In this document: in pieces, positions 27,765 to 36,104 of the stretch | Layout of the letters: the number at the start of each line of letters is the position of its first letter | Numbering within the stretch: position 1 is the stretch's first letter | From: PALSA-1006 sp964571195 | Lineage (GTDB): Bacteria > Pseudomonadota > Gammaproteobacteria > Burkholderiales > Gallionellaceae | Direction: 5' to 3' | DNA: 64,000 bases | Assembly: GCA_964571195.1 (NCBI GenBank) | Contig: CAZNAD010000003.1 | Coordinates: 115,361 to 179,360, forward strand | The notes under the pieces: model-generated | What the model was told of the DNA's origin: nothing | The model's input: only the letters and a program-made list of their open reading frames with translations | The model's database searches: none | Program-made: the position numbers and the translations under genes

Positions 27765-28872
27765 TCCCGTACAAGCCGCCATCAAACGCGCCACGCTCGC
27801 CGCCCAACAAGAGGTGACGAAGCTGGACGCTGCCGCGTTGGAAGAGTTGCAGCAGCTCTACCAGCAGGCCGCTGACGACATCGCTCAGCGCATCGCGGCG
27901 CAGGCGGGGCGGGATGGGAATGTGATGCTGTCGGAGCTGCAAAGCGTGTTGGCGCAGGTGCAGGCGCGGTTGAAGGAGTTGGCGGCGGCGCGGAATGCTT
28001 TGCTGAACGAGACGATTGCGAGGGGGGCGGAGTTGGGGACGCAGCCGCTCATGGCTACCACCCTCTCCCCAGCCCTCCCCCATGCAGGGGGAGGGAGCGT
28101 AGCCGGAGTGTTGACGCGGGCGGCGGCGATGACGATCAACCATGAGGCGCTGCAATTTGTGCGGACTTTCATCGGCGCGGATGGGTTGCAGTTGTCGGAC
28201 CGTATCTGGCGGCTGGATCGGCATGCGCGGGATGTGGTGGTGAACCATATCGAGCAGGCGATTATTCAAGGCCACGGTGCGGCGCAGGCGGCGCGGGAGT
28301 TATTGGCGCAGGGGCAAAGTGTTCCGGCGGAAGTGGCGGACAAGATGGGCGCGGGCAATGCGCAGGCGATGGGCAAGGCCGCTGGTGAGCTGCTGACGGG
28401 GCAAGGTAGCCCAATGGACAATGCGATGCGGCTGATGCGCACTGAGCTCAACCGGGCGCACGGCACGGCCTACGCCAAGGGCGCGCTGGCGCACCCCGAT
28501 GCAGCGGGCGTGAAGTTTCTGCTCTCCCCTTCCCACCCGAAGCCGGATATTTGCGATTTGCTGTCTACGCAGAATTTGCACGGGCTTGGGGCGGGGGTGT
28601 ACCCCAACATCGAGGCCAGCGGCTGGCCAGCGCACCCGAACACCCTCTCGTTCCTCATGATCGTGTTCAAGGACGAGGTGACGGCGGAAGATCGGGCGGG
28701 CAAGGAAACCAGTATGCAGGCGCTGGCGCGGCTGACACCGGAGCAACGGCGCGGAGCGCTGGGGGCGAATAAGGCCGAGGTATTCGATCAGGGAAAGATG
28801 TCCAAGGGGATGATCCGGTCGAAGTGGTCGGCGGTGCAGAAACGAATTCAAAGGGGAGCAAAAAATGGTTAA
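27757..28872 (+). CDS. minor head protein (SPP1 gp7/Mu gpF-like)
   Basis: 371-aa head morphogenesis protein, assigned from position after the portal and the C-terminal motif region: LMRTELNRAHGTAYAKGA, LSPSHPKPDICDLL and GWPAHPNTLSF, typical of the gp7/MuF domain. The N-terminal half is helical and Gln/Ala-rich. Start MTDPVQAAIK lies inside the stop region of the Cys-rich peptide; an ATG three codons earlier is possible. A GC-rich palindrome at 28,073 is embedded in frame and encodes a short Pro/Gly insertion. Confidence 0.78.
   Translation: MTDPVQAAIKRATLAAQQEVTKLDAAALEELQQLYQQAADDIAQRIAAQAGRDGNVMLSELQSVLAQVQARLKELAAARNALLNETIARGAELGTQPLMATTLSPALPHAGGGSVAGVLTRAAAMTINHEALQFVRTFIGADGLQLSDRIWRLDRHARDVVVNHIEQAIIQGHGAAQAARELLAQGQSVPAEVADKMGAGNAQAMGKAAGELLTGQGSPMDNAMRLMRTELNRAHGTAYAKGALAHPDAAGVKFLLSPSHPKPDICDLLSTQNLHGLGAGVYPNIEASGWPAHPNTLSFLMIVFKDEVTAEDRAGKETSMQALARLTPEQRRGALGANKAEVFDQGKMSKGMIRSKWSAVQKRIQRGAKNG
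28073..28095. repeat. palindromic GC-rich element inside a coding region
   Basis: CCCTCCCCC-ATGCA-GGGGGAGGG, a perfect 9-bp stem, preceded by CCCTCTCCCCAG. It resembles palindromic repeats usually found between genes in betaproteobacteria but lies in frame within the minor head gene. Confidence 0.6.
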
Positions 28873-29110
28873 TCAAGACACCTTGCTGGTTTGCGACATT
28901 GTGCTGGCGCGTTATCTGGACGTGCTGGCCGAACATCCCGAATGCACCACGCCCGAATTCCGAGCGATGATTTCAAGCGCGGCGGCTGATGTGAGTCGCG
29001 CCCGTAATGATTGCTTTATGGCTTTGACGAGAGAGGTGCGTCAGGTTCCAACGGAGACTGACCAAGCCAGCCTGTTGTCACAAGTTGCCAGAGGATCAGC
29101 CGCGCCATAG
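28865..29110 (+). CDS. small phage protein of unknown function
   Basis: 81 aa, largely helical with an Ala-rich middle. Its ATG overlaps the end of the minor head gene, after an AAAGGGGAG-like ribosome site. No recognised domain. Its 3' end overlaps a possible opposite-strand gene. Confidence 0.55.
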   Translation: MVNQDTLLVCDIVLARYLDVLAEHPECTTPEFRAMISSAAADVSRARNDCFMALTREVRQVPTETDQASLLSQVARGSAAP

Positions 29111-29267
29111 CATCCATGTCGTCGCGCTGATCCGGTTTATAGGTTGCAGCATCTGGCTCGACATGTCCCCTGAAAATTAGGCGCTGCCTGATCTTGCGCT
29201 TGCCTTCTATGATGCGCTTTGCGGTGTATTCCCTACCGTTGATGATCTGGATAATCGTATTTTCCAT
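29016..29267 (-). CDS. possible small minus-strand protein
   Basis: 83-aa ORF starting MENTIIQIINGREYTAKRIIEGKRKIRQRLIF, a plausible beta-strand/basic N-terminus. It overlaps the previous gene tail-to-tail by 95 bases. No strong ribosome site was seen. It would be the first cargo gene of the insert between the minor head and capsid genes. Confidence 0.4.
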   Translation of the reverse strand: MENTIIQIINGREYTAKRIIEGKRKIRQRLIFRGHVEPDAATYKPDQRDDMDAMARLILWQLVTTGWLGQSPLEPDAPLSSKP

Positions 29268-29348
29268 ATTTCGCTCGCTCGATTGAAAGGAGCTGGCATC
29301 ATATCTTCAATGCTTGAAAAGCGAAATTCAGCGGGGTAGCATCAAGCA

Positions 29349-29543
29349 ATGCACAACTCCACCGAACAATCTAAGGCGCACCGCCTATTTTTCGCCAAAG
29401 CTACCATCGCCGACAGAAATCAGGAAGAAGCGGTGGAATTGCCAATTGGATTTGCTCGACGCGTTATGGAAAACAAAGCATTCGGCATCGCGTTTGTGGC
29501 GGCGCTGCTGGTCGCTGTCATGCTCGCATTAAATCTCGCTTGA
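29349..29543 (+). CDS. small single-pass membrane protein
   Basis: 64 aa with a hydrophilic N-terminus and a C-terminal transmembrane helix (AFGIAFVAALLVAVMLALNLA). No clear ribosome site. Lies in the insert between head genes. Could be a superinfection-exclusion type membrane protein, but nothing in the sequence proves that. Confidence 0.4.
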   Translation: MHNSTEQSKAHRLFFAKATIADRNQEEAVELPIGFARRVMENKAFGIAFVAALLVAVMLALNLA

Positions 29544-29569
29544 CAGCATCAACTCCCCTGCCGTAATCT
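29540..29569 (+). promoter_or_regulatory. sigma70-type promoter of leader copy 1
   Basis: TTGACA (29,540-29,545), an 18-base spacer, then TAATCT (29,564-29,569). It overlaps the end of the small membrane gene and directs transcription into the structured leader before the BRO-N gene. Confidence 0.6.
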
Positions 29570-29575
29570 CCGTCC

Positions 29576-29660
29576 GCCTGCCAAACGCAGGTGGTGCTCA
29601 ATACACCGATTCAAGGCGGAATCCGCCCACACCCGTAGTTGTGGTTTTTTTACGTCTATC
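29576..29660 (+). ncRNA. structured leader copy 1 (divergent)
   Basis: At the expected transcript start is an 8-bp hairpin CCGCCTGC-CAAAC?-type arm pairing with GCAGGTGG. It is followed by GGCGG-AAT-CCGCC (29,615-29,627), then CCACA...TGTGG with seven T (29,627-29,651), and ACGTC. The CCGCC arm and the terminator arm share a base, so the hairpins may compete. The order matches the two better-conserved copies at 59.9 and 62.6 kb. The region between here and the BRO-N start contains no other gene. Confidence 0.5.
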
Positions 29661-29825
29661 GAAGCTTCGCTCGCTCCTTTTGACGCACGAAAACAGTTTT
29701 GGCCGGGAGTGTGACGGATACAACACCCGAAAGGGAAAGAAGTCCGCGCGTTCCTTGATCGCGTATTGAGCTCCCGGCCTCCCTATTGGGGAAATTGACT
29801 CAATATCAAATCAAGGAGAATCATC

Positions 29826-30377
29826 ATGTCGCAAAATCAATCTGGCACATCCGTGCTCATCTTCGAAGAAACTGAATTTGACGTTGTGGATATTCACAAC
29901 ATTCCGTGGCTAAGGTTGCCTCAGATCGAGGTAGCCTTGGGGTATGAAAAGCGCGGGGCAATCAATACTCTTTTTGACAGAAATGCCGACGAGTTCACCG
30001 ACGAAATGGTTCGTCTCGTCGAACTAGACACCGCAGGCGGTAAGCAGCAGGTGCGTATCTTCTCGCCGCGAGGTTGCTACCTGATCGGGATGCTGTCCCG
30101 TACCGAGAAGGCAAAGGAGTTCCGCAAGTGGGTGCTGGACGTGCTGGAAGGCCGCGCTGTGCCACGCGAATCAAAACCTATGACCATCCCGCAGCAGATC
30201 GCAATGCACCGCTTGCGCATTTCATTGCTCAAGGAATTGAAGGCGGAAACCGCACCGGGCTTGCGCCGTGCCTATCATGGGCAGGTGCGCCATGTTTCAG
30301 GCTTGATTGGTTTGCCTGCACCCGCCATTGAAAGCATTGGGCGTGATGTAGAGCAAATGCCACTGAAAGGGGTGTGA
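29826..30377 (+). CDS. BRO-N domain protein, antirepressor-like
   Basis: 183 aa. The N-terminal BRO domain is seen as VDIHNIPWLRLPQIEVALGYE, VRLVELDTAGGKQQVRIFSPRGCYLIGMLSRTEKAKEFRKWVLDVLE (shown here only as landmarks around residues 18-105). Such proteins act as phage antirepressors or DNA-binding regulators. A good AAGGAG site precedes the ATG. It sits in an insert with its own promoter, leader and terminator between the minor head and capsid genes, so it is probably expressed independently of the late operon. Confidence 0.8.
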   Translation: MSQNQSGTSVLIFEETEFDVVDIHNIPWLRLPQIEVALGYEKRGAINTLFDRNADEFTDEMVRLVELDTAGGKQQVRIFSPRGCYLIGMLSRTEKAKEFRKWVLDVLEGRAVPRESKPMTIPQQIAMHRLRISLLKELKAETAPGLRRAYHGQVRHVSGLIGLPAPAIESIGRDVEQMPLKGV

Positions 30378-30378
30378 G

Positions 30379-30660
30379 ATGAAACCCGTCACCGAAGATA
30401 TGTCAGAACTTATCGTGGTCAACCTGAAGTACATCCGAGAACACAATGATAGGGTGTGCAAGCTGATGGGCGCGTTCGAGCTGCTGCGCGACATCGAAGA
30501 GGAGCGGCTAAAGGTTATTCAGGATACCGTTGCCAAGTTGCCGGATGCCGTGCTGGTTAATATCCGAAAATCTCAGCAGGACGTTTGGATGTATGCCGGC
30601 ATTATCGAAGACTTGAACAATCTGCAATTCGCGCCACCAATGGAAGGCGGTGTGAGATGA
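30379..30660 (+). CDS. small helical phage protein
   Basis: 93 aa, starting one base after the BRO-N stop, predicted mostly helical with many charged residues (VNLKYIREHNDRVCKL, LLRDIEEERLKVIQD). No domain recognised. Overlaps the next gene in an ATGA, so the three genes look like one cassette. Confidence 0.55.
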   Translation: MKPVTEDMSELIVVNLKYIREHNDRVCKLMGAFELLRDIEEERLKVIQDTVAKLPDAVLVNIRKSQQDVWMYAGIIEDLNNLQFAPPMEGGVR

Positions 30661-30842
30661 ACGAAGCTATCCATGAGGCACAACAGCGGCTGCAATTTGC
30701 TCATCGCGGGTTTGCCGCTTTGATGGTGTTGCTTGCGCAAGACGGCGTGCAGGTTGCTTCTGAAAATCTACGCAGTCTTATTCAGCCTCTGGTGGGTGAA
30801 GTCGATGCGGCATTGGATGAGCTGGAGCATATCCCGCAGTAA
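30657..30842 (+). CDS. small helical protein related to the 75-aa pair
   Basis: 61 aa. Its C-terminal part (LRSLIQPLVGEVDAALDELEHI) is similar to that of the paralogous proteins at 60,130 and 62,862 (LANLLEPIRMEVAAALDELRTV). Thus each structured leader in this prophage is followed by a member of this small family. Function unknown. Followed by a strong terminator. Confidence 0.55.
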   Translation: MNEAIHEAQQRLQFAHRGFAALMVLLAQDGVQVASENLRSLIQPLVGEVDAALDELEHIPQ

Positions 30843-30866
30843 GCCACACCCCTAACTACCACCCTG

Positions 30867-30889
30867 CCCCGCTCATGCGGGGTTTTTTT
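30867..30889 (+). terminator. rho-independent terminator closing the BRO-N cassette
   Basis: CCCCGC-TCAT-GCGGGG followed by seven T. It separates the BRO-N cassette from the capsid gene. The remaining bases up to the capsid start (30,890-31,126) hold GC-rich palindromic remnants and no gene. Confidence 0.9.
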
Positions 30890-31126
30890 CACTCTCAAAA
30901 ACCTCATTCAACCCCGTGTTTTCATTGAAAAACACGCAGAATTTGAGCCTGTTTTATGCGTGAGCAATAGCAGAAAATTCACCCTGTCCTGAAAAGGTCA
31001 AGCCTCGCGCGACGGTTCACGGCTCGCTCGCTCTACCCCGCTGCGGGAGGCTTCTGGAATTAACCCATCCCCACCCTAGTCCTCCCCTTGAAGGGGCAGG
31101 AATCTGGGTTGAGGGCGAGGATGAAT

Positions 31127-33688
31127 ATGTCTAGATCACGCCGCATGTTGCTCGAAGCTGCCACCCCGGATGGGGTGCGTCGTTTCGTTTCCGAGTTGCC
31201 GAAGATGCTGTCGCTGGATGGCGCGGCTCCGCAAACTTGGGTGACGGTGACGAAGATCGGCCACTTCTATGACCCGCGCTATGGCGAGTTTGACATCACG
31301 CGCCAGATGCTTTTGGCGATGATCGACAACTTCGACAAGGGCACTTACGGTCAGGAGGTGTTTTTGGATGTGGCGCATGAGCCTTCCAAGGGTTCGGCTG
31401 GCACGTTCAAAAAATTGGCGCTGGAAGGTAACAAGCTGCGCGCGCTCATAGAGTGGACGCCCTATGGAGTGGATGCAGTGAAGGAACGCGGGTTTAAGTA
31501 TTTGTCCGCTGACTACACCGAGAATTTTAGCGATAACGAAAAACGCGCTCAGCATGGCCCATTGCTGTTTGGCGCAGGGCTGACGATTCGCCCAGTCATC
31601 AAGGGTAACGAACCGGTGCAGCTTTCCGAGCCGGATGGTTCACCCCCCACGTTTTTACACCCCGATTTGCAAACCCATTTACTTCAGGAGATTGAAACCA
31701 TGCATAAGAAACTCAGTATTGCATTGCAAGCCACCCTCGCCGCTATCGTCACGCTGTCCGAACCGATTCGCGTGCAACTGTTGTCCGCTTTTGAAACCGC
31801 AGTTCAGCCCGTCACGGATGAGGTGCAAGCCAAGTTGCTGATGGAGAAGTTTGCCGAGGCTGGTAAACAGTGTGCGGAGCAGATCGCTGGCGGCAACAAG
31901 GACATCAAGCTGTCGATGGATCTGTCGGGTATCAAGGGTGGGTTGACTGCCGATGATGTGACTCGAATTCTGGCCGAGCGAGATACGCTGAACGCGAATG
32001 CCGCGAAGAAGCTGGCAGAAGGCAAGGCCGCGAATGTGAAGCTGTTGAGCGACACGATCAATGCGGCGACTGGGCTGGATGAAGCAACTAAGAAGACGCT
32101 GGCTGAAGGTGTTGCGGATTTGATTACGCCGGAGATGAGCGCGGATCAGGTGAAGCGCTTGGCGGAGGTTCAGATCAAGCAAGGTAACGAGTTGTCGGCA
32201 GCGAAGCAGCTTTCGGCGATGGGATTTAGTCGCCATTCCGGTACGGTACATATCCAGATGGTCGATGGTGAAAGCAAAAAGCTGGATGGTATCTATCGAG
32301 ACAACTTGAAGAAGACATCCAGTTTTGCGATGGGCACTATCAAGCTGGCTGAAAAGTCACATCCCTTCGTTTCGATGGTGCTGTCTGAATTCGACCGTGT
32401 TCATGGCGCAGAAATGCACAACGAAGTGAAGATGCTGGCGGGTGAAACCGGAATGGCTAACGTCAATTTGCCTATCGGTTTTCAGCGCGAGGTGATTCGT
32501 GAGGCATTGAGCGACACCAATATCCTGAATCTGGTTCAGACAATGATTGATCCCGAGGCAAAAGAAACAACGTCGATTCCTTACGAGCTGCGCGATGTAG
32601 CCAACATCGTGAACGATGGAATCGTATACGAAGGTCAAGAAATCCCAGAGGCCGGAATATCTCAACTCATGGATAGTGCATATATCCAGCCGATGAAGAT
32701 TGCTTTGCGTGTGTCCAATGAAGTGATGCATTTCAGTCAGGCAAGCGGTATCAACTGGGATGCGATGGGTCGCAATCTGGCATCAAATGCAACCTATATG
32801 CGCGAACTGATCTCGCGTCGTATCGCCAATGCTTTGCAGCAGGCAACTGACTCTTTCGGTGCGATTGCTGTTCCGGCTGAATCATTCACTGCGCAATTGA
32901 ATGGTGCGACGAGCACTCTCAAGACGGTGAATTACCCAATCGTGCGGCCACTACAAGAACGCAATCTGCGCGGTCAAGCAATGGGTACGGAAGAAAACCC
33001 AATCGTCATCGTTCTGGACAATGTAACCATCACACCCTACAACGGCACTAATCAACAGGCTGCCGGAACTTACTATCGTGTGACGAATTACAACTTGGGC
33101 TATGTGCAATTGGTGAACCAGTTGGGGGTTCCGGTCACACCGGCAACCAATGCGAACACAAATACCATCGCCTACAGCAAAGCAACCAACATCCTCAAAG
33201 TGGATTTGGATATTCCGAATGGATCTACTTCGAAGAAGCAACTCAACTTTGCGCTGGAAGCTATCGGAGCACGCAAGGCCACGTTGTCTGGTGATCGTTT
33301 TGTTAAACCCGACTTCCAGTTGATGAGCCCGCATCTGAACGACATGCTTACCAATGCCGAGCAGTTCACCGATAGCGGTACGCGCGTAGATGCAACCGTG
33401 TCTCCTGATGGTGATTTGACTACCGTTAAGGGAATTCCCGCATTCGGTACCAATGCGCCGGGAATCGACTTGGGCGACCAGCGCATCATCATCGGTCAGC
33501 GCGGTCTGCTGGGATACAACATCGCAAAACCGTTCGTGTTCGGACAGCCGTTCGAGGCAGTTGGTGCGAATGGTAAACCTATCGGAAAGAAGATCGCTTA
33601 TGGCGAGGAATACAGCGCGATCAAGGTTCCGTCCCCCGTGCGTAACCGTATGACTTCGGTGCTTGTGTACAGCTTCACCGGACGTTAA
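31127..33688 (+). CDS. prohead protease-scaffold-major capsid fusion
   Basis: 853-aa polyprotein. The first ~190 residues resemble the Mu I-type prohead protease/scaffold (VTKIGHFYDPRYGEFDITRQML, FLDVAHEPSKG, GFKYLSADYTENF). A helical Gln/Ala/Lys-rich scaffold-like stretch follows to about residue 370. The C-terminal ~480 residues look like an HK97-fold major capsid protein (IPYELRDVANIV, RIANALQQATDSF). An internal ATG at 31,700 in a good ribosome-site context could give a shorter scaffold-capsid product. The start chosen has GAGG 6 bases upstream; an in-frame ATG lies 6 bases earlier. Confidence 0.75.
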   Translation: MSRSRRMLLEAATPDGVRRFVSELPKMLSLDGAAPQTWVTVTKIGHFYDPRYGEFDITRQMLLAMIDNFDKGTYGQEVFLDVAHEPSKGSAGTFKKLALEGNKLRALIEWTPYGVDAVKERGFKYLSADYTENFSDNEKRAQHGPLLFGAGLTIRPVIKGNEPVQLSEPDGSPPTFLHPDLQTHLLQEIETMHKKLSIALQATLAAIVTLSEPIRVQLLSAFETAVQPVTDEVQAKLLMEKFAEAGKQCAEQIAGGNKDIKLSMDLSGIKGGLTADDVTRILAERDTLNANAAKKLAEGKAANVKLLSDTINAATGLDEATKKTLAEGVADLITPEMSADQVKRLAEVQIKQGNELSAAKQLSAMGFSRHSGTVHIQMVDGESKKLDGIYRDNLKKTSSFAMGTIKLAEKSHPFVSMVLSEFDRVHGAEMHNEVKMLAGETGMANVNLPIGFQREVIREALSDTNILNLVQTMIDPEAKETTSIPYELRDVANIVNDGIVYEGQEIPEAGISQLMDSAYIQPMKIALRVSNEVMHFSQASGINWDAMGRNLASNATYMRELISRRIANALQQATDSFGAIAVPAESFTAQLNGATSTLKTVNYPIVRPLQERNLRGQAMGTEENPIVIVLDNVTITPYNGTNQQAAGTYYRVTNYNLGYVQLVNQLGVPVTPATNANTNTIAYSKATNILKVDLDIPNGSTSKKQLNFALEAIGARKATLSGDRFVKPDFQLMSPHLNDMLTNAEQFTDSGTRVDATVSPDGDLTTVKGIPAFGTNAPGIDLGDQRIIIGQRGLLGYNIAKPFVFGQPFEAVGANGKPIGKKIAYGEEYSAIKVPSPVRNRMTSVLVYSFTGR
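31681..31702 (+). promoter_or_regulatory. internal ribosome site within the protease-capsid gene
   Basis: CAGGAG at 31,685-31,690 lies 9 bases before an in-frame ATG at 31,700 (residue 192, MHKKLSIALQ). Position matches the junction of protease and scaffold regions, as with nested scaffold starts in lambda (Nu3) and Mu (Z). Confidence 0.45.
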
Positions 33689-33743
33689 TCCTCAACCCTC
33701 CCCTCATCTGATTTCAGGTGAGGGGATTCAGGAGATAGAAATT

Positions 33744-34202
33744 ATGAAAGTTCCATATACCAACGAAGGCAATACCGTTGTGCATATCGGCAATGTAACC
33801 GTTATGCCCGGACACACTCGGGATGTAGAAGAGCACGATATTCCCGAATTCAAGTCGGAAGTACCAGCCGAGAAAGAAAAAACCGACCAACTGGCCGAAT
33901 TCCTGTTGTGCAAGGTGCCGGATGTGGTCGCATCGCTGCAAGGTTTGTCGCTTGCCGACATTGAGCGCATGGCGGAGTTGGAGCAGGCCGGACAAAACCG
34001 CAAGGGGGTGTTGAGTGCGATTGCGGAGACGTTGCTGGTGCGCGCTTCGCAGGCGGAGTTGTTGAAGAAGGTGGAGACGCTGAGCGATGAGGAGCTGGGC
34101 TTTGCGCTGGAAGAGGCGAAGACGGACATCAACATCAACCCGGCTTATCTGGCTGCGCTCGAAGCTGAGCATTTGAAACGCAATCCGGTCGCTGAGGAGT
34201 AA
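33744..34202 (+). CDS. putative head accessory protein
   Basis: 152 aa starting at MKVPYTNEGNTVVHIGNVTVMPG after a clear CAGGAGA ribosome site; a longer open frame from 33,663 overlaps the capsid gene and is not needed. The N-terminal 40 residues are beta-rich, the remainder acidic and helical. Position directly after the capsid gene suggests a decoration or head-completion role, not proven. Confidence 0.6.
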   Translation: MKVPYTNEGNTVVHIGNVTVMPGHTRDVEEHDIPEFKSEVPAEKEKTDQLAEFLLCKVPDVVASLQGLSLADIERMAELEQAGQNRKGVLSAIAETLLVRASQAELLKKVETLSDEELGFALEEAKTDININPAYLAALEAEHLKRNPVAEE

Positions 34203-34208
34203 TCCAAG

Positions 34209-34832
34209 ATGGCCGGCACGATGTCACAAGCCGATCTGGTCGCTGACTTTAAGGCGTCTTTGCAGGATGCGAAGAATGTTTTTACGGCGGAGAGTGATGC
34301 CGATTTCATCCGGCATCTGGTGGCGGCGGCTTTGGACATGGGGCACAAACGTCCGCGCACGTTGTTGGGGAATATCACGCTGGTGGCGGATCAGTACAAC
34401 TACCCTGCCCCGGCGAATTTGCATGCGTACAAGTCTGATCTGTGGGGCATTCCGGCGCGGCGCATCAATCCGTGGGAGAAGAATCATCCGGGGAAGTTGC
34501 CGGATGTTTTTGTGAGCGGCAGTGCGGGTGCGCTGGAGTTGCATTTGCTGCCTGCCCCGAGCGCGTTTCAGATCGGCGTGCTGGGGTCGGCGTTCAAGTT
34601 CTATTACTTCGCGACTCATATCATCGGTGCAACTGCGGCGGATACGACGATCCAAGCCGGTGATCGCGGGCTGTTGTTGTTGCGCGCTCAGGCCGAGGCG
34701 ATGAAGGAAATGGCGATGCGCAATATCGGCAAGCCGGTGGCGCTGCGCGATGGTATGTCGCAAGGACCGCGCAACGGGACGCCGCAGTATCTGTTCGAGC
34801 AGTTGATGAAGATGTTTGAGGAGGCGAAGTGA
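34209..34832 (+). CDS. putative head-tail connector protein
   Basis: 207 aa. Position between the capsid and tail genes, and a sequence pattern of N-terminal helices (QADLVADFKASLQDAKNVF) followed by strand-rich segments, fit a phage head-tail adaptor. No diagnostic motif. Ends in a TGATG overlap with the peptidase gene. Confidence 0.5.
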   Translation: MAGTMSQADLVADFKASLQDAKNVFTAESDADFIRHLVAAALDMGHKRPRTLLGNITLVADQYNYPAPANLHAYKSDLWGIPARRINPWEKNHPGKLPDVFVSGSAGALELHLLPAPSAFQIGVLGSAFKFYYFATHIIGATAADTTIQAGDRGLLLLRAQAEAMKEMAMRNIGKPVALRDGMSQGPRNGTPQYLFEQLMKMFEEAK

Positions 34833-35365
34833 TGCAGTTGACACCCCATTTTTCGGTTGAGGAATACACGGAGTCGGATACGGCTATCCGCCTCGGTATC
34901 GACAACTCGCCGCTTCCCGTTGTTTTGCCAAACCTGAAGCGCAATGCTGAGTTGATGGAGTTGATCCGCTCCGCATTGAGCAAGGAGGCAGGCAAGCCAG
35001 TGGCGGTATTTGTGAAGTCCGGCTATCGCTGCGAGGAACTGGAGCGCGTGGTGGCCTATAAGGATTATGTGTCTTGGTGCGACCGTCACCGCATTGCAAT
35101 GAGCCCAAATGCGTGGACTACCTACTTTGCACGCAAGGGACACCCGAAGGGGAATTGCTCGGACTGGATCGCGCCTGCATTCGGCACACCGGCTCAGATC
35201 GTCAAGTTTCTGGTTACTCGACCGGAGATTATGGCGAAGGTGGATCAGATCATCTGCGAGGGGACTTGGGTGCATACGTCGACCGCAGACAAGCCGCGCG
35301 GCGAGGTGATGACAGCTTCTTTCAATGGCGAGGGTGTGCCGTCTTATTCGAAGGGGATCACATGA
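34832..35365 (+). CDS. M15-type peptidase, probable endolysin
   Basis: 177 aa. LTPHFSVEEYTESDTAIR at the start is the typical opening of phage D-Ala-D-Ala carboxypeptidase-like (M15) endolysins. VKSGYRCEELERVV and the C-terminal GTWVHTSTA (His ligand in WVHTS) match the metal-binding pattern; the central His/Asp pair is partly altered (HPKGNCSDW). Cleaves peptidoglycan peptides. It opens the lysis cassette. No signal peptide, so export would depend on a holin. Confidence 0.75.
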   Translation: MQLTPHFSVEEYTESDTAIRLGIDNSPLPVVLPNLKRNAELMELIRSALSKEAGKPVAVFVKSGYRCEELERVVAYKDYVSWCDRHRIAMSPNAWTTYFARKGHPKGNCSDWIAPAFGTPAQIVKFLVTRPEIMAKVDQIICEGTWVHTSTADKPRGEVMTASFNGEGVPSYSKGIT

Positions 35366-35556
35366 TCAAGCAGCTACTGAAATCGAAAACCATGCGGGCG
35401 GCGCTGGCGCTGGAAATACTTGGTGTGGTGCAGATCAACGCGGACTTTCTTTCAACAGTGATGACTCCGGCGCAGTTTGGCTGGGTGATGTTGGGCATCG
35501 GCGTCTTGATGAAGATCTTGCGTGCGATGACCACTTCGAGTTTGGGGGACAAATGA
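35362..35556 (+). CDS. small membrane protein of the lysis cassette
   Basis: 64 aa with two hydrophobic stretches (MRAALALEILGVVQINADFL and FGWVMLGIGVLMKIL). Starts in an ATGA overlap with the endolysin and ends overlapping the Rz start. A possible holin or antiholin partner. Confidence 0.6.
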   Translation: MIKQLLKSKTMRAALALEILGVVQINADFLSTVMTPAQFGWVMLGIGVLMKILRAMTTSSLGDK

Positions 35557-36104
35557 AAACTTACGCAAACGCGATCATCGCGGTAGTGGTTCTGCTGCTG
35601 ATCGGTGCAACCGTCTACGCCATTCAGTCCTACGGAGATAAGCGGTACCAATCTGGCAAGGATGAGGTACAGAAGCTCAGGGACAAAGACAAAGCAGATC
35701 GCAAGGCGGAGGCAGACAAGCAGGCGGCAGAGACACTCAACACTGACAAGGGAAACGAAGATGCGCTCAGGAAAAACCAGGCCGATTTACATGATGCTCG
35801 CCGCAATCTCGATATTGCTCTTAAGCGGCTGCGAGACCTTCCATTTATGCCGGGGGACGGATATCTGCCCCTGGCAGGAAGCGAGTGTTCAAAAGAGACA
35901 GTGCCCAGCGTGGCCAGTGATACCGGAGGAGTACTTGTCGGAATCGAGCAACGAATCGGTAGCTGCGAGGGTTCTGGATCAGAGCCGTGCTTCGTCTCCC
36001 GGGCCTTCTTCGACCGGTCGCTGATCGACGCTCAGGATCGAGGGTTTACCCGTCAATGGGCGGCAGGGCAAGGTATCAAAACGGTAAGCCAGGGGAGTGA
36101 GTGA
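35553..36104 (+). CDS. Rz-like inner-membrane spanin
   Basis: 183 aa. A single N-terminal transmembrane helix (AIIAVVVLLLIGATVYAI) is followed by a long charged coiled-coil region (KDEVQKLRDKDKADRKAEADKQ). This is the i-spanin layout. The outer spanin is nested in another frame inside it. Start ATG overlaps the previous stop. Confidence 0.8.
   Translation: MKTYANAIIAVVVLLLIGATVYAIQSYGDKRYQSGKDEVQKLRDKDKADRKAEADKQAAETLNTDKGNEDALRKNQADLHDARRNLDIALKRLRDLPFMPGDGYLPLAGSECSKETVPSVASDTGGVLVGIEQRIGSCEGSGSEPCFVSRAFFDRSLIDAQDRGFTRQWAAGQGIKTVSQGSE
35761..36024 (+). CDS. Rz1-like outer-membrane lipoprotein spanin, nested in Rz
   Basis: 87 aa in the +1 frame relative to Rz, entirely inside that gene. 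MRSGKTRPIYMMLAAISILLLSGCETF has a lipoprotein signal with lipobox LLSGC, so the mature protein starts at Cys24. The mature part is Pro/Ser-rich, as usual for o-spanins. AAGGGAA lies 6 bases before the ATG. Confidence 0.8.
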   Translation: MRSGKTRPIYMMLAAISILLLSGCETFHLCRGTDICPWQEASVQKRQCPAWPVIPEEYLSESSNESVAARVLDQSRASSPGPSSTGR

